The position numbers were made by a program, and so were the translations under genes. A stretch of 64,000 bases of DNA, from assembly GCF_022008395.1 (NCBI RefSeq), contig NZ_JAIRBB010000006.1, positions 89,480 through 153,479 of the forward strand, written 5' to 3'. The notes beneath the pieces are model-generated. The model ran no database searches, was not told the DNA's origin, and saw nothing but the letters and a program-made list of their open reading frames with translations. The stretch's first letter is position 1, and each line of letters opens with the position of its first letter. Shown piece after piece: positions 49,001 through 57,756 of this stretch. Source of the stretch: Aequorivita xiaoshiensis. Its GTDB lineage: Bacteria > Bacteroidota > Bacteroidia > Flavobacteriales > Flavobacteriaceae.

Positions 49001-49122
49001 AAGTAGGTATTTCATCTGGTGAAACCATCTCATACGCGCAGACTGTTGCTCCAGGAGAGGTTACATTATACAGTTACCCAAACACTAAGTCATACCAGTT
49101 AGGGATAGACGTAAGTTTCTAA
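46054..49122 (+). CDS. SusC/RagA-type TonB-dependent receptor
   Basis: 1022 residues. The signal peptide is at 1-22 (TLLLALVVQLTFAQ). The carboxypeptidase-regulatory-like domain is at about 26-105 (TITGTVTDDTGLPLPGANVI). The SusC N-terminal TonB-box-like stretch is EEVVVTGYSTRNQT. The plug domain has VDNMLQGKAAGVQVTAANGK and PLYIVDGAPIREQDL. A 22-strand barrel ends in Phe (GIDVSF). It imports large nutrients such as glycans or peptides with the SusD lipoprotein as lid. Codons favour AAC, TTC, CGT and GCT much more than neighbours such as comEC, as in abundant proteins. Confidence 0.96.
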   Translation: MRTKFSGILTLLLALVVQLTFAQQKTITGTVTDDTGLPLPGANVIIKGTSSGTQSDFDGLYSISVNVGQTLTFSYVGFDTKEVKVGAQNSINVTLNPGASLEEVVVTGYSTRNQTVQTSAVVSISATELSQMAPTTSVDNMLQGKAAGVQVTAANGKPGQGAFVRIRGTGSLVAGASSPLYIVDGAPIREQDLAGIPPEDIENISILKDAPTTARYGSRGANGVVVITTKSGNRNREAKVRFSSRYGTTSRITPNFDMMNATEKMAFEAQMYAMGVGNSTLPGVATNPGSPERNFLLQNETDWEDLILKDGIIQNNSVSISGGAEKVDYYFSVTNDRNSGIIDQIDGFERLGSRLNVNFEAKEWLNVGVNVGYSRSMSDEPRDRNNAQNPFRAMLDYNPYETEFLLDENGDVILDDNGNPTYNPTRGGFPVRGALLTEPSEDITNTLLGSVDATVTFNKNWSYTFAVAANWNAKRRESYSMPGGILDVILEGADNPTGNKFDDQQHRLDLTVSNRLNYHFNKNNHDFNIMGLYEYNMYEFNRQFVRSKGFPSPLLTTQANASTLDDGYTSRQRRTLVSYGAFAEYDYDERYLVGATVRRDGSSNFGDDVKYGTFYSGSLGWNIAKENFFSVDAINDLKIRAAYGTVGNRLGIPNYASQGTVVFGSYPGGSSTLPNQVPNPDLQWETTETINFGLELNMFNKRLRFVSDYFIRNTTELLFIIPTPVEAGIINVNGETGIAGNLGEIQNKGLEVSLQGDIVRNDDFKWTLGGNIIFLDNEIVSLPEGKDITPNAFNILFREGAKINEHYLVRYAGVDPQTGQALYYGADNQKYTANNLPESDNRVLQGKSTLADKEGGFFTDLNYKGFGLRADFIFKYGNWINNIVRAQREDPTDIDSNRSTSAFNYWKQPGDTDVLPSPRYANTDAAVDSDQYLEKGDYIRMRNITLSYTFPNRFLDKTPISSLRIYAQGQNLLTFSKFWGDPEVGISSGETISYAQTVAPGEVTLYSYPNTKSYQLGIDVSF

Positions 49123-49144
49123 TTTTAAAAAACAATAGCAAAAA

Positions 49145-50575
49145 ATGAAAAAATTAATTTATAAAATAGCAGTTTTTGTTTTAGTTGTGGGAAGTTTAAC
49201 TTCTTGCGATGACAAACTTGACCAAGTTCCTTTTGACGAATTTGGAACTGAGAATGCCTATACAAGTGCAAGAGATTTTGAAAATGCCGTAAGAGGTATA
49301 TACTCAACTCTTACCGCTGGATCTTTTTACGGAGGAAGTGATGCAGGGGGTATGCTAGACATGCCAGATGTACTTTCAGATAACGTTACTCTAGCGCAGA
49401 TTGGACGTCAATCTAGAGCAAATAACCACAACTTTAGATATGAAGCGTCACAACCAGCAATGTCTGGAATGTATGAGAGAGCTTACATTCTTATTTTTAG
49501 AGCGAATACTCTGTTAGAAAAGGCTGCTGGCTTTGAAGGTGAAACTAAAGCAAATTTTATTGCAGAAGCTAAAGCGCTAAGAGCTCTAGCTTATTTTGAC
49601 TTGGTAAGATTCTTCGGAAAAATACCAACACAATCAGGTGATGCTAATGGAAGTTTAGGTGTAGCTTATCTTACTGAGCCTGATCCAAAAGCAACCCCAG
49701 CACGTGAAACTGTAGGATTCATATACGATCAGATTGTAGCTGACTTAGAAGAAGCTGCTGCAAACATCAATGACACTAACGGGGAAGGCCGTATGGGTAA
49801 AGATGCAGTTAACACTCTTCTTTCTAGAGTTTATTTATACATGGGTAAATGGCAAGAGTCTGTTAACGCAGCAAACAGAGTTACTGCTTCAGTAGCACCT
49901 AGAGCAGATGTTCCTGGGATATGGACAGACGAAAACGAAAGTGGATTATTATTCCACATTCCAATCGAGCCACCAGTACTTTCTAATACTATTGGTGTAA
50001 TGTGGAGCCAAGGAGGATTAAATTCTATTACTCCAGAATACGTAGTTTCTTACGAATTATTCCAATTATATAGTAATGACGATATTCGTAAAGAGGCTTA
50101 TATTGCAGAGGGATCTAAAGATGGAAGTGACTTTAACGTAATCTACAAATACTTTGGAAGACCAGGTGGAACTCAAGGACAAGTAGACATCAAAATCTTA
50201 AGAGCTGAAGAAGCTATATTAAACAAAGCAGAAGCTTTATTTAACTTAGGACAAGAAGGACCAGCAAGAACTGCTTTAGATTTAATAAGAACTAATCGCT
50301 ACACAACGCCTCCAAGTGGAGAAACAGGTACTGCTCTTAGAGATGCTATCCGTTTAGAGCGTAGATTAGAATTTGCATTCGAATCTCATAGATTCTTCGA
50401 CATTAAACGTTGGGGTCTTGGTGTAGACCGTGAAAGTTTTGGTGATTTAGCTGATGGATCAGGAGCTCCTTCTGATGTATTGAACTTAGCTGCTGGAAGT
50501 AATAAATTCCAAATGCCAATATCTCAAACTGCCATGGACTTAAATCCAAATTTAATTCAGAATCCTGGTTACTAA
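49145..50575 (+). CDS. SusD/RagB-family nutrient-binding lipoprotein
   Basis: 476 residues. A lipoprotein signal peptide with lipobox LTSC puts the acylated Cys at 21, followed by Asp-Asp. SusD motifs are seen: the N-terminal TPR-like helices (FIAEAKALRALAYFDLVRFF) and the C-terminal RLERRLEFAFESHRFFDIKR with the usual RW ending. It is 22 bp after the SusC gene, its partner at the cell surface. The number of short Gly-rich loops does not reveal the ligand. Confidence 0.95.
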   Translation: MKKLIYKIAVFVLVVGSLTSCDDKLDQVPFDEFGTENAYTSARDFENAVRGIYSTLTAGSFYGGSDAGGMLDMPDVLSDNVTLAQIGRQSRANNHNFRYEASQPAMSGMYERAYILIFRANTLLEKAAGFEGETKANFIAEAKALRALAYFDLVRFFGKIPTQSGDANGSLGVAYLTEPDPKATPARETVGFIYDQIVADLEEAAANINDTNGEGRMGKDAVNTLLSRVYLYMGKWQESVNAANRVTASVAPRADVPGIWTDENESGLLFHIPIEPPVLSNTIGVMWSQGGLNSITPEYVVSYELFQLYSNDDIRKEAYIAEGSKDGSDFNVIYKYFGRPGGTQGQVDIKILRAEEAILNKAEALFNLGQEGPARTALDLIRTNRYTTPPSGETGTALRDAIRLERRLEFAFESHRFFDIKRWGLGVDRESFGDLADGSGAPSDVLNLAAGSNKFQMPISQTAMDLNPNLIQNPGY

Positions 50576-50594
50576 TTTTTAAATACCAATACAA

Positions 50595-51023
50595 ATGAAA
50601 AATATTAAAACAATAATCGCATTTTTATTTACAGCGGTACTATTAGTATCTTGTGAAACTTATGAAGATTACGACTCTGAGGCAACTGTTGTAGGTTTTA
50701 CTAAAAATTCTAGTAACATTAACAGAGTACCAGAAGGTGGAACTAAAGAAGGTACAGTAACATTGTACGTATCTGATGTTTCTAACGCAGACAGAACTTT
50801 TACATTAGTGGATCTTCCTGCTGATGAATTCCCAACGGCAACAGATAACTACGAATACCCAAGTTCAGTTACTATTCCAGCTGGAGTTAGAGAAATTGAA
50901 GTTACTGTTACTGCTATTGACAACTCAATTTCACCAGACGACAGAACTTTCTTTATTCTTGCAGTACAAGAAGGTGAAGGTTATATAACTGGAGGTCAAG
51001 TAAAAATTGGTCTTAAAAACTAA
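50595..51023 (+). CDS. Small surface lipoprotein with Calx-beta-like domain
   Basis: 142 residues with a lipobox at LLVSC (Cys20). The mature part is an all-beta sequence of the Calx-beta or DUF1735 type: VPEGGTKEGTVTLYVSDVSN, YPSSVTIPAGVREIEVTVTA, and DNSISPDDRTFFILAV. It is 19 bp after the SusD gene and followed by a strong terminator, so it is the third gene of the uptake operon. Such accessory lipoproteins often help bind the substrate at the surface. No enzyme gene accompanies the trio. Confidence 0.75.
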   Translation: MKNIKTIIAFLFTAVLLVSCETYEDYDSEATVVGFTKNSSNINRVPEGGTKEGTVTLYVSDVSNADRTFTLVDLPADEFPTATDNYEYPSSVTIPAGVREIEVTVTAIDNSISPDDRTFFILAVQEGEGYITGGQVKIGLKN

Positions 51024-51058
51024 GAACAAATAGGTTAGTACAAACCTTGAATTATATT

Positions 51059-51094
51059 AAACACCCTTTGGAGTTTCCAAAGGGTGTTTTTTTT
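51059..51094 (+). terminator. Terminator of the susCD operon
   Basis: ACACCCTTTGGA pairs perfectly with TCCAAAGGGTGT around a three-base loop, followed by eight T. The strongest intrinsic terminator in the window. Confidence 0.92.
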
Positions 51095-51225
51095 ATACAG
51101 CTATAACTATATCAATATATTAATTATGCCACACAAGTGTTTTTGAATTTAAAATCACAAGCATCAGTTTGTCAGTTAATTTATCTAATTTTACCATAAG
51201 CTAAAAAAATAATACTAAGAACTCA

Positions 51226-51963
51226 ATGAGCGATAAGAACAATACTATTTTCGGTATATATCCAGTTAAAGAAGCTTTATCATCTAATGTTAATTTTGAT
51301 AAAGTATTTATTCAAAAAGGAATTGATAGCGATAAAATTGAAGGGCTAATAAAAGATCTTGAAAAGGCGAATGTTACAATAAATATAGTTCCTTTTGAAA
51401 AGTTGAATAGATTAACTCGTGGTAATCATCAAGGGATTGTGGCAGTAACATCTCCTGTTGGATTTCACAGTTTAGAAAGTGTTGTGGAGAAAACATTGGA
51501 AAGCAATAAAACTCCCCTATTTCTAATCTTAGATCAAATAACAGATGTTAGAAATTTTGGAGCAATTTTACGTACTGCAGAATGTACAGGTGTAGATGCC
51601 GTTATAATTCAAAAATCAGGAGGTGCACCAGTTTCTGGGGATACCGTAAAAACTTCTGCTGGAGCAATATTTAAAATACCTATTTGTAAAGTAGATCATA
51701 TTAAAGATGCAATCTTTTACCTACAAGGCTCAGGAATTTCCACCATTGCCGCAACTGAAAAAACTGATTCTGAAGTTTATAGCTTGGATTTAAAAAAGCC
51801 CTTAGCTATTGTAATGGGTTCTGAAGGAAAAGGAGTTTCTAAATCTGTATTAACACTAGTAGACGAACGCGCTTCCCTCCCACTACTTGGAGAGATTAAT
51901 TCCTTAAATGTTTCGGTAGCTTGTGGAGCATTTTTATATGAAGTGGTGCGCCAAAGACTATAA
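51226..51963 (+). CDS. rlmB: 23S rRNA 2'-O-methyltransferase RlmB (SpoU family)
   Basis: 245 residues. The N-terminal substrate-binding domain (1-75, FGIYPVKEALSSNVNFDKVF, RGNHQGIVAV) is followed by the knotted SPOUT domain. Its three motifs are DVRNFGAILRTAECTGVDAV, IVMGSEGKGVS and INSLNVSVACGAFLYEV. It methylates G2251 (E. coli numbering) of the P loop. Other TrmH-like substrates are possible, but the N-terminal domain favours RlmB. Confidence 0.9.
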   Translation: MSDKNNTIFGIYPVKEALSSNVNFDKVFIQKGIDSDKIEGLIKDLEKANVTINIVPFEKLNRLTRGNHQGIVAVTSPVGFHSLESVVEKTLESNKTPLFLILDQITDVRNFGAILRTAECTGVDAVIIQKSGGAPVSGDTVKTSAGAIFKIPICKVDHIKDAIFYLQGSGISTIAATEKTDSEVYSLDLKKPLAIVMGSEGKGVSKSVLTLVDERASLPLLGEINSLNVSVACGAFLYEVVRQRL

Positions 51964-52101
51964 GTAATTCTAGCTCCCTTTTAAAACTTGTTAGCATCCC
52001 AAATATAATCTATTACCACACAAATTTACATTGTTGAATTGTAAAAAAATTGATGAACTATAAAATAGATTTAACCGAATATAGTTTTAATGTTCACTTG
52101 A

Positions 52102-52881
52102 TCAGTTTTCGTCACTAATGCTATCCGAATTCTTTTTAAACGTATAAACAATTTTAACCCGTTTGGTAATTTGCTCAACGGGTTTTTCATTTTCTATAGT
52201 CTCTTCAATAACCTCTTTAGGCAATTCAATAAAATTTCCGTTTTCATCAAATTGTTTTAAAAATGGATCGTCATCGGGATTATAATCCTCTTTTTCCCAT
52301 TCGTATTTTTTATTCTGAATGGGATTTGTTTTAAAAATAAAGGAAAAAACAAGACCTACTAAAAAACCTGATAGATGTCCTTCCCACGAGATTTCAGGAT
52401 TTACCGGAAATACATACCACAACAATCCACCATATAGAAAGACCACGGCTAGGGCTAAAGCGGTTAGCTGAAATTGTTTAGAGAAGATTCCTTTGAAGAA
52501 AAGAAAAGCAGCCAACATATAAACAACCCCACTGGCTCCAATATGAAGCGATTCTCTACCTATTACCCAAGTAGCAATACCTGTCAATAAAAGTCCAAAT
52601 ATTAAAACCTTCCACCGGATATTTCTATAGAAATAAAACAAAGCTGAAGATAGAACAAACAATGGAATGGAATTGTTAAACAGGTGCTTTAAACTTCCGT
52701 GAATAAACGGACTAAATATGATGCCTCTTAGGCCCTCAATATTTCTTGGATATACACCAAATTTATTAAAGTTTACTCCAAAGCGAGATTCGAACCAAAA
52801 TACAATCCATATCGACATTACAAACAGTAATGGATAACCAAAAACTTCGGGCGTAAATTTTAACTGATTAGCGTTTTCCAT
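52102..52881 (-). CDS. Rhomboid-family intramembrane serine protease
   Basis: 259 residues from ATG 52881; a TTG 11 codons earlier is also in frame. Six membrane helices with the rhomboid catalytic set: HGSLKHLFNN (H61, N69/N70), serine S117 in GASGVV, and histidine H169 in WEGHLSGF. A hydrophilic, Glu/Lys-rich tail of about 75 residues lies in the cytoplasm. Its substrates are unknown; bacterial rhomboids cut single-pass membrane proteins. It is divergent from rarA. Confidence 0.92.
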   Translation of the reverse strand: MENANQLKFTPEVFGYPLLFVMSIWIVFWFESRFGVNFNKFGVYPRNIEGLRGIIFSPFIHGSLKHLFNNSIPLFVLSSALFYFYRNIRWKVLIFGLLLTGIATWVIGRESLHIGASGVVYMLAAFLFFKGIFSKQFQLTALALAVVFLYGGLLWYVFPVNPEISWEGHLSGFLVGLVFSFIFKTNPIQNKKYEWEKEDYNPDDDPFLKQFDENGNFIELPKEVIEETIENEKPVEQITKRVKIVYTFKKNSDSISDEN

Positions 52882-52960
52882 ATTTAAGAAGTAAGTTACA
52901 AAAAACAATCCCAAAATAAATTTATGATATAATGTCAGTGAATCCGATAGTATAAAATTG

Positions 52961-52968
52961 TAATTTTG
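52961..52968 (+). promoter_or_regulatory. -7 element giving a near-leaderless rarA mRNA (TAATTTTG)
   Basis: An exact TAnnTTTG match six bases before the rarA ATG at 52975. Transcription would begin at about the start codon. No TTTG at -33. Confidence 0.5.
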
Positions 52969-52974
52969 AAGTCT

Positions 52975-54252
52975 ATGAACGCACCACTTGCAGAACGAAT
53001 ACGCCCCACAACTCTCGAAGGATATTTAAGCCAACAACACTTAGTTGGTCCAAAGGGATCATTAACTTCGCAATTAAGCACAGGAATGATTCCATCGATG
53101 CTTTTTTGGGGTCCTCCAGGAACTGGAAAAACTACCTTAGCCAATATTATTGCCAATTATACAGATAGGCCTTTCTATACATTAAGCGCTATAGACAGTG
53201 GTGTAGCTGCAGTTCGTGAAGTAATTGAAAAAGCAAAAAAAAGCGATAATTTATTTTCTACAAAAAATCCAATTCTTTTTATCGATGAGATTCATCGCTT
53301 TAGCAAGTCGCAGCAAGATTCACTGTTAGGCGCCGTAGAAAAAGGATGGATAACACTTATTGGTGCTACAACAGAAAATCCAAGTTTTGAGGTAATTCCT
53401 GCATTATTGTCTAGATGTCAGGTTTACATTTTAGAATCTTTTAGCCGTGATGACATGGAAGCGCTTCTAAAAAGAGCTTTAGAAGAAGATAAAATTCTTT
53501 CAAAGAAAGACATAAAACTACAAGAAACTGAAGCTTTAATAAGACTTTCTGGCGGAGATGCACGAAAACTTTTAAACATTTTAGAGCTTGTTGTTCTATC
53601 AGAAAACACCGATAAGATTACAATTACCAACGATTTAGTTATGCAAAAGGCACAAAAAAACACCGTGCTTTACGACAAAACTGGCGAGCAGCATTACGAT
53701 ATTATTTCGGCATTTATAAAATCAATTAGAGGAAGCGACCCTAATGCAGCAGTTTATTGGCTGGCGAGAATGATTGAAGGTGGAGAAGACATAAAATTTA
53801 TAGCTAGAAGGATGGTAATTTTAGCATCCGAAGATATTGGTTTGGCAAACCCAAACGCATTACTCCTTGCAAACAGTACTTTTCAAGCGGTTAATTTAAT
53901 TGGCTATCCTGAAGCTCGAATTATTTTAAGTCAATGTGCCATCTATCTAGCTACCTCAGCAAAGAGCAACGCATCATATAAAGCTATAGGTGAAGCGCAG
54001 AGTTTGGTTAGACAAACTGGCGACTTATCTGTCCCTTTATCCATTAGAAACGCTCCAACAAAGCTTATGAAGCAATTAGGCTATGGAAAGGAATATGAAT
54101 ATGCACACAATTATGAAGGCAATTTTGTGCCTCACGAGTTTTTACCTGAAGAAATAAAAGGCACTACGTTTTATAAACCTGGAAATAATGCAAAAGAAAA
54201 CTCACTTAGAACGTATTTAAAACATCTTTGGAAGGACAAATACGACTTTTAA
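52975..54252 (+). CDS. rarA: Replication-associated recombination protein RarA (MgsA)
   Basis: 425 residues from ATG 52975; a TTG three codons before it is less likely. A clamp-loader-like AAA+ ATPase acting at stalled forks. Walker A is [13 protein letters not shown], Walker [11 protein letters not shown], sensor 1 [11 protein letters not shown], and the C-terminal tetramer domain includes [20 protein letters not shown] and [10 protein letters not shown]. The last four bases overlap the stop codon of the convergent gene. Confidence 0.95.
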   Translation: MNAPLAERIRPTTLEGYLSQQHLVGPKGSLTSQLSTGMIPSMLFWGPPGTGKTTLANIIANYTDRPFYTLSAIDSGVAAVREVIEKAKKSDNLFSTKNPILFIDEIHRFSKSQQDSLLGAVEKGWITLIGATTENPSFEVIPALLSRCQVYILESFSRDDMEALLKRALEEDKILSKKDIKLQETEALIRLSGGDARKLLNILELVVLSENTDKITITNDLVMQKAQKNTVLYDKTGEQHYDIISAFIKSIRGSDPNAAVYWLARMIEGGEDIKFIARRMVILASEDIGLANPNALLLANSTFQAVNLIGYPEARIILSQCAIYLATSAKSNASYKAIGEAQSLVRQTGDLSVPLSIRNAPTKLMKQLGYGKEYEYAHNYEGNFVPHEFLPEEIKGTTFYKPGNNAKENSLRTYLKHLWKDKYDF

Positions 54253-55055
54253 TTTTGAAGTTTATAAACTTTTAAATAAGCTCCATCGTTAATTTTAAGA
54301 TCACCAGAAGCATCAAAGGCCGCCTTTCCGGTTACACCTGAAGTATCAGTATATTCTAAATGATTGTTGTTTATAACTAAAGTACCTCTTAAAAGCAGTC
54401 CATCGCTAGATTTATTAGATTCTTCATAAAGTGAAAAACCTTTATCAGTTTTACGTAGCAAGAAGGTTTTCCCTAAATAAGAATAATTTGAAAACTTAGC
54501 TTCTGGGATGTAAATCTCTTTTGTAGTATTTGTATTCTCCTTTACTGTAGATGATACTACCTCCTCTGATTGTGTTTTATTAATAGTAACAACTTCTCTA
54601 TTAACTGCAGATTTTTCACTCAAAAGAACTACATCTTTTTGCTTAACGCGAAGCGAATTAAAACTATTAAACGCTTTTCTTAATGCATCTTGATATGCTT
54701 TGTCGTATTGTTTAAACTTAGTTCTCCCTTCATGAGTTCTAAAAACCTCTTCCCCATTACAATCTCTCAACACTACTTGAAGTTTAATGCCAATTATACT
54801 TTTTAATTTTTCAACATCAGCAAAAAGACCATCGCAACGATTTGCATTTGGAGCAAGATTTGCCATATATGCATTAAATCCATTTTTTTCTAAATAGAAT
54901 TCTGTCATAGAATTCAATTTATACAAATCCTTTCCGTTCAAAAAATCGAATTGCTCTGGCACTATTACATAACTGTAATCGCTCAGTGTTTTGTTCTGAG
55001 AATTCACTGAAACACTTAAAAATAATGCTGCTAAAAAAAATAATATTCTTGTCAT
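54249..55055 (-). CDS. Exported protein of unknown function
   Basis: 268 residues with a clear signal peptide (MTRILFFLAALFLSVSVNSQ). Residues 25-150 (SYVIVPEQFDFLNGKDLYKL, LNSMTEFYLEKNGFNAYMAN) look like a helical and beta domain with two cysteines (Cys at NRCDG and RDCNG) that may form a disulfide. The C-terminal third is a beta-rich repeat-like region (GLLLRGTLVINNNHLEYTDT). I do not recognise a family. Its start overlaps the stop of the upstream barrel gene by one base (TAATG), so the two are co-translated. Confidence 0.7.
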   Translation of the reverse strand: MTRILFFLAALFLSVSVNSQNKTLSDYSYVIVPEQFDFLNGKDLYKLNSMTEFYLEKNGFNAYMANLAPNANRCDGLFADVEKLKSIIGIKLQVVLRDCNGEEVFRTHEGRTKFKQYDKAYQDALRKAFNSFNSLRVKQKDVVLLSEKSAVNREVVTINKTQSEEVVSSTVKENTNTTKEIYIPEAKFSNYSYLGKTFLLRKTDKGFSLYEESNKSSDGLLLRGTLVINNNHLEYTDTSGVTGKAAFDASGDLKINDGAYLKVYKLQN

Positions 55056-56467
55056 TAATCGTCAATAATAATGTTGAAACCTAGCTGTAAAGATACACTT
55101 TTTGCCTTTGCCAAATTACCGTATTTAAGAAGGTTGTCGGCAGCCACATAAAAATTTACCGACCCAACATCAGCAGAAACTCCTAAACCTACGTTTGAAA
55201 AAGAATAAGAATCTACGGTATAAGTAGCTTTTGCTGAAATAAACTCGTTTAGTCTTCTTTTGTAATAGAGCGTTCCTGCCAACTGTTGCCCTTTTGGTCG
55301 AAAAATAGAATAAAATTGAACTCCTACATTCTGTTTGTGCAAAACACCTGTATCCATATTCATGCAATCACAATTGTCTGAAGCAAAAAATCTTCCAAAA
55401 CCAAAACTCAGGCCTGCATTAATTTTTACAGGTCTAAACTGAGTGTATTTATTGTGAATTGTATCGATTGGAATTTCACGTTCAAATTCATCCTCAATAT
55501 CGTCATAATAAGGATAAGTAGATTCACCGTCACTTAATGCTGGAAAGATTAAATTAATTCCGTCGAGGGTATAATTTCCGTGAGCACGATAATTCTCTAC
55601 ATCTTTTCTATGAAAAATCGCCCCTACATCCAAGGCGCTAGCCGTAAGTACAAAAGCATCATTAATCTCATATGTAAAGCCCAAATCTACTCCTACCCCA
55701 ATATTTCCACCAAATAAGGTTCTACCTAAAACTTCTTTAATTACTTCATTAGGACCATCAAGCTCCCGTAAGGAAGCATAACCAGAAGTTTCAACGCTTA
55801 CATCGGCGTTTTCTACGGTATGCTCATAAATATTTTCCGAATTTTCATCACCAAGTCGGGTAACAAAGGTTCCAGTATTATTTACACTCCGATAACTAAA
55901 CATACTCGAATAGAGCTTTAATCTAGCACCAACAGTAAGCTTTTCATTAATCTTTTTATTCATTCCAAAATGATAAACCGTCATAAAATCGCCAGTAGTA
56001 CTAACTTCACCTAAATCAAATTTATAGTCTAAATAATCACTGTTGCCTTCCCAAGCCAATATTGCTAAATCTTTAGGAAAGTAACTTATAAAATCGAATT
56101 CTTGATAGATTCCTCCAGAAAAAAATATTTCATTCTTTGCCCTCCATCCAAAGTTTATCAACTCTAATTGTTGAGTAGCAGTAAAGAAATCGGTATTCTT
56201 CATTTCGAATATCTTTTTTGTGATTCTATCATTAATATTATCATTGCCATTATTGAAAATATCATAAACCGAAACTCCTGAAGAACCACCGTTAATGTGA
56301 ATTTGGGACAACAACGGAATACCATAATGTTTTTTGTGAATTACCTTACTTCCAGGGTTTAACATTAGAGATTGTGGGGTATCATCAAAACCATAGAGTA
56401 TTTGCTTATTTTGAGAAATAGCCAATACTCCTACTAGGAATAACATTACAGTCAAAAAATTTCGCAT
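55055..56467 (-). CDS. Outer-membrane beta-barrel protein (DUF5723-like)
   Basis: 470 residues with a signal peptide (NFLTVMLFLVGVLAISQN). Many amphipathic strands follow, with the theme seen in PorP/SprF-like and DUF5723 barrels: SLMLNPGSKVIHKKHYGIPL near the start and KKINEKLTVGARLKLYSSMF in the middle. It ends KAKSVSLQLGFNIIIDD. Function not known; it is tied to the exported protein downstream (1-bp overlap) and to the lipoprotein upstream (4 bp gap), suggesting a shared envelope complex. Confidence 0.75.
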   Translation of the reverse strand: MRNFLTVMLFLVGVLAISQNKQILYGFDDTPQSLMLNPGSKVIHKKHYGIPLLSQIHINGGSSGVSVYDIFNNGNDNINDRITKKIFEMKNTDFFTATQQLELINFGWRAKNEIFFSGGIYQEFDFISYFPKDLAILAWEGNSDYLDYKFDLGEVSTTGDFMTVYHFGMNKKINEKLTVGARLKLYSSMFSYRSVNNTGTFVTRLGDENSENIYEHTVENADVSVETSGYASLRELDGPNEVIKEVLGRTLFGGNIGVGVDLGFTYEINDAFVLTASALDVGAIFHRKDVENYRAHGNYTLDGINLIFPALSDGESTYPYYDDIEDEFEREIPIDTIHNKYTQFRPVKINAGLSFGFGRFFASDNCDCMNMDTGVLHKQNVGVQFYSIFRPKGQQLAGTLYYKRRLNEFISAKATYTVDSYSFSNVGLGVSADVGSVNFYVAADNLLKYGNLAKAKSVSLQLGFNIIIDD

Positions 56468-56471
56468 AGTA

Positions 56472-57017
56472 TTAATATTCCAAAAAATATGTGGTTTTGG
56501 ATTTCATATTAAGCGTTCCTTGTAGGTTTTCGTTAGAAGATGGAATAGTTACTGAAACAACAACCTTATTAGCTAATGTAAGTTGCGATATAGCCTCCCC
56601 CTCAACAATATGTGTGAATTCAGTAATTACAGGCGTTGAAACTTCTCCTTGCTCTACGGCAGTCCCTGTTTCATAGGTAATATTGTTTTCTTCACTTAAA
56701 AACTCAAAGTCAACTTGAAAACTTCGCGGAATAGAATTTGTAAATTTGAAATAAAAATCAGCGCGTTTTAAACTCTCTTGTAAAGTGCTATCGTCCAAAA
56801 ATTTAATTTCGGTTGTATCCCGCAATGTTAGAATGGGTGTACCATTAATTGTATCATAAAAGTCGCTTGCCTGCAGATTGAAATAGATTAAATCCAATTC
56901 CATTATTGGAGATAATGAAATATCTTCAGCTTGATCGAAATCGGTATCTCTAACGCACGCTGTAAAAAAAAGGCATAAAAAAAGACTGGAAATCGATATT
57001 ACTAGCGTTCTTATCAT
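56472..57017 (-). CDS. Lipoprotein of unknown function
   Basis: 181 residues from ATG 57017, chosen because it gives a correct lipoprotein signal (MIRTLVISISSLFLCLFFTA followed by Cys21). The frame is open upstream to 57107, but that would overlap the HAD gene. The mature part is beta-rich, for example NSIPRSFQVDFEFLSEENNI and QLTLANKVVVSVTIPSSNEN, resembling an immunoglobulin-like domain. It lies 4 bp before the barrel gene, to which it probably belongs functionally. Confidence 0.7.
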   Translation of the reverse strand: MIRTLVISISSLFLCLFFTACVRDTDFDQAEDISLSPIMELDLIYFNLQASDFYDTINGTPILTLRDTTEIKFLDDSTLQESLKRADFYFKFTNSIPRSFQVDFEFLSEENNITYETGTAVEQGEVSTPVITEFTHIVEGEAISQLTLANKVVVSVTIPSSNENLQGTLNMKSKTTYFLEY

Positions 57018-57066
57018 AAGTTTCTTTAGGTTACTTATGCATAACGCCTTAAAAATTAAATTATTA

Positions 57067-57756
57067 CTAGAGATAGTCCTTAATTTCAGATAGTTCCTTA
57101 ACGGCAATAAAAGGTTTTTTCACTGCTTCATTTCGATAGTTATAAAACAATGTGTGCATCCCAGCATTTTGAGCTCCTAGGATATCGGCTTCAAAACTAT
57201 CTCCAATCATTATACTTTTGTCGGGAGTAACAGAAGCTTTTTCCATGGCGGTATAAAAAACAGTTGGATGAGGCTTTTTTAATCCAACCTCCTCCGATGT
57301 AGTTATAGTTAGGAAGTATTTTTTTAAACCGCTATTATCTATTTTTTTACGTTGAACCTCTTCAAAACCATTGGTTATAATATGAAGTCTATATTTTCCT
57401 GATAGATAATCTAAGGTTTCAAAGGTATTGCTAAACAAATAATTATCTCCAGGCAACTCATCTATATAACTATTCGCGAGTAAATCAATTAAATCTATGG
57501 TATACTTGAATGCTAATACATCAAATGTTTTTGACAATCTACCTCTTCTGAGTTCTTGTTTTGTCACCCGTTCTTCACGAAACATTCTCCAATACTCAAG
57601 ATTAATTGGTTCGTAAACTTTTAAAAAATCGGGAAGTGGAATATCTATTTCATGCTTCCTAAAAACACGTTGGAATGCCAATCCAGAGTTTTTATCGAAG
57701 TCCCAAAGTGTGTGGTCGAGGTCAAAAAATACATCCGTTATTTTCTTATTGTGCAT
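57067..57756 (-). CDS. HAD-family hydrolase, YjjG-type nucleotidase
   Basis: 229 residues. HAD motifs: I FFDLDHTLWDFD (the catalytic Asp pair), II Thr in TITTSEEVG, III Lys in GLKKPHP, and IV GDSFEADILGAQNAG. The C1 helical cap follows motif I directly (NSGLAFQRVFRKHEIDIPLP). This matches YjjG/YfnB, which clean up non-canonical pyrimidine nucleotides, although HAD substrates are hard to predict. The start overlaps the end of the upstream gene by 11 bp. Confidence 0.88.
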   Translation of the reverse strand: MHNKKITDVFFDLDHTLWDFDKNSGLAFQRVFRKHEIDIPLPDFLKVYEPINLEYWRMFREERVTKQELRRGRLSKTFDVLAFKYTIDLIDLLANSYIDELPGDNYLFSNTFETLDYLSGKYRLHIITNGFEEVQRKKIDNSGLKKYFLTITTSEEVGLKKPHPTVFYTAMEKASVTPDKSIMIGDSFEADILGAQNAGMHTLFYNYRNEAVKKPFIAVKELSEIKDYL

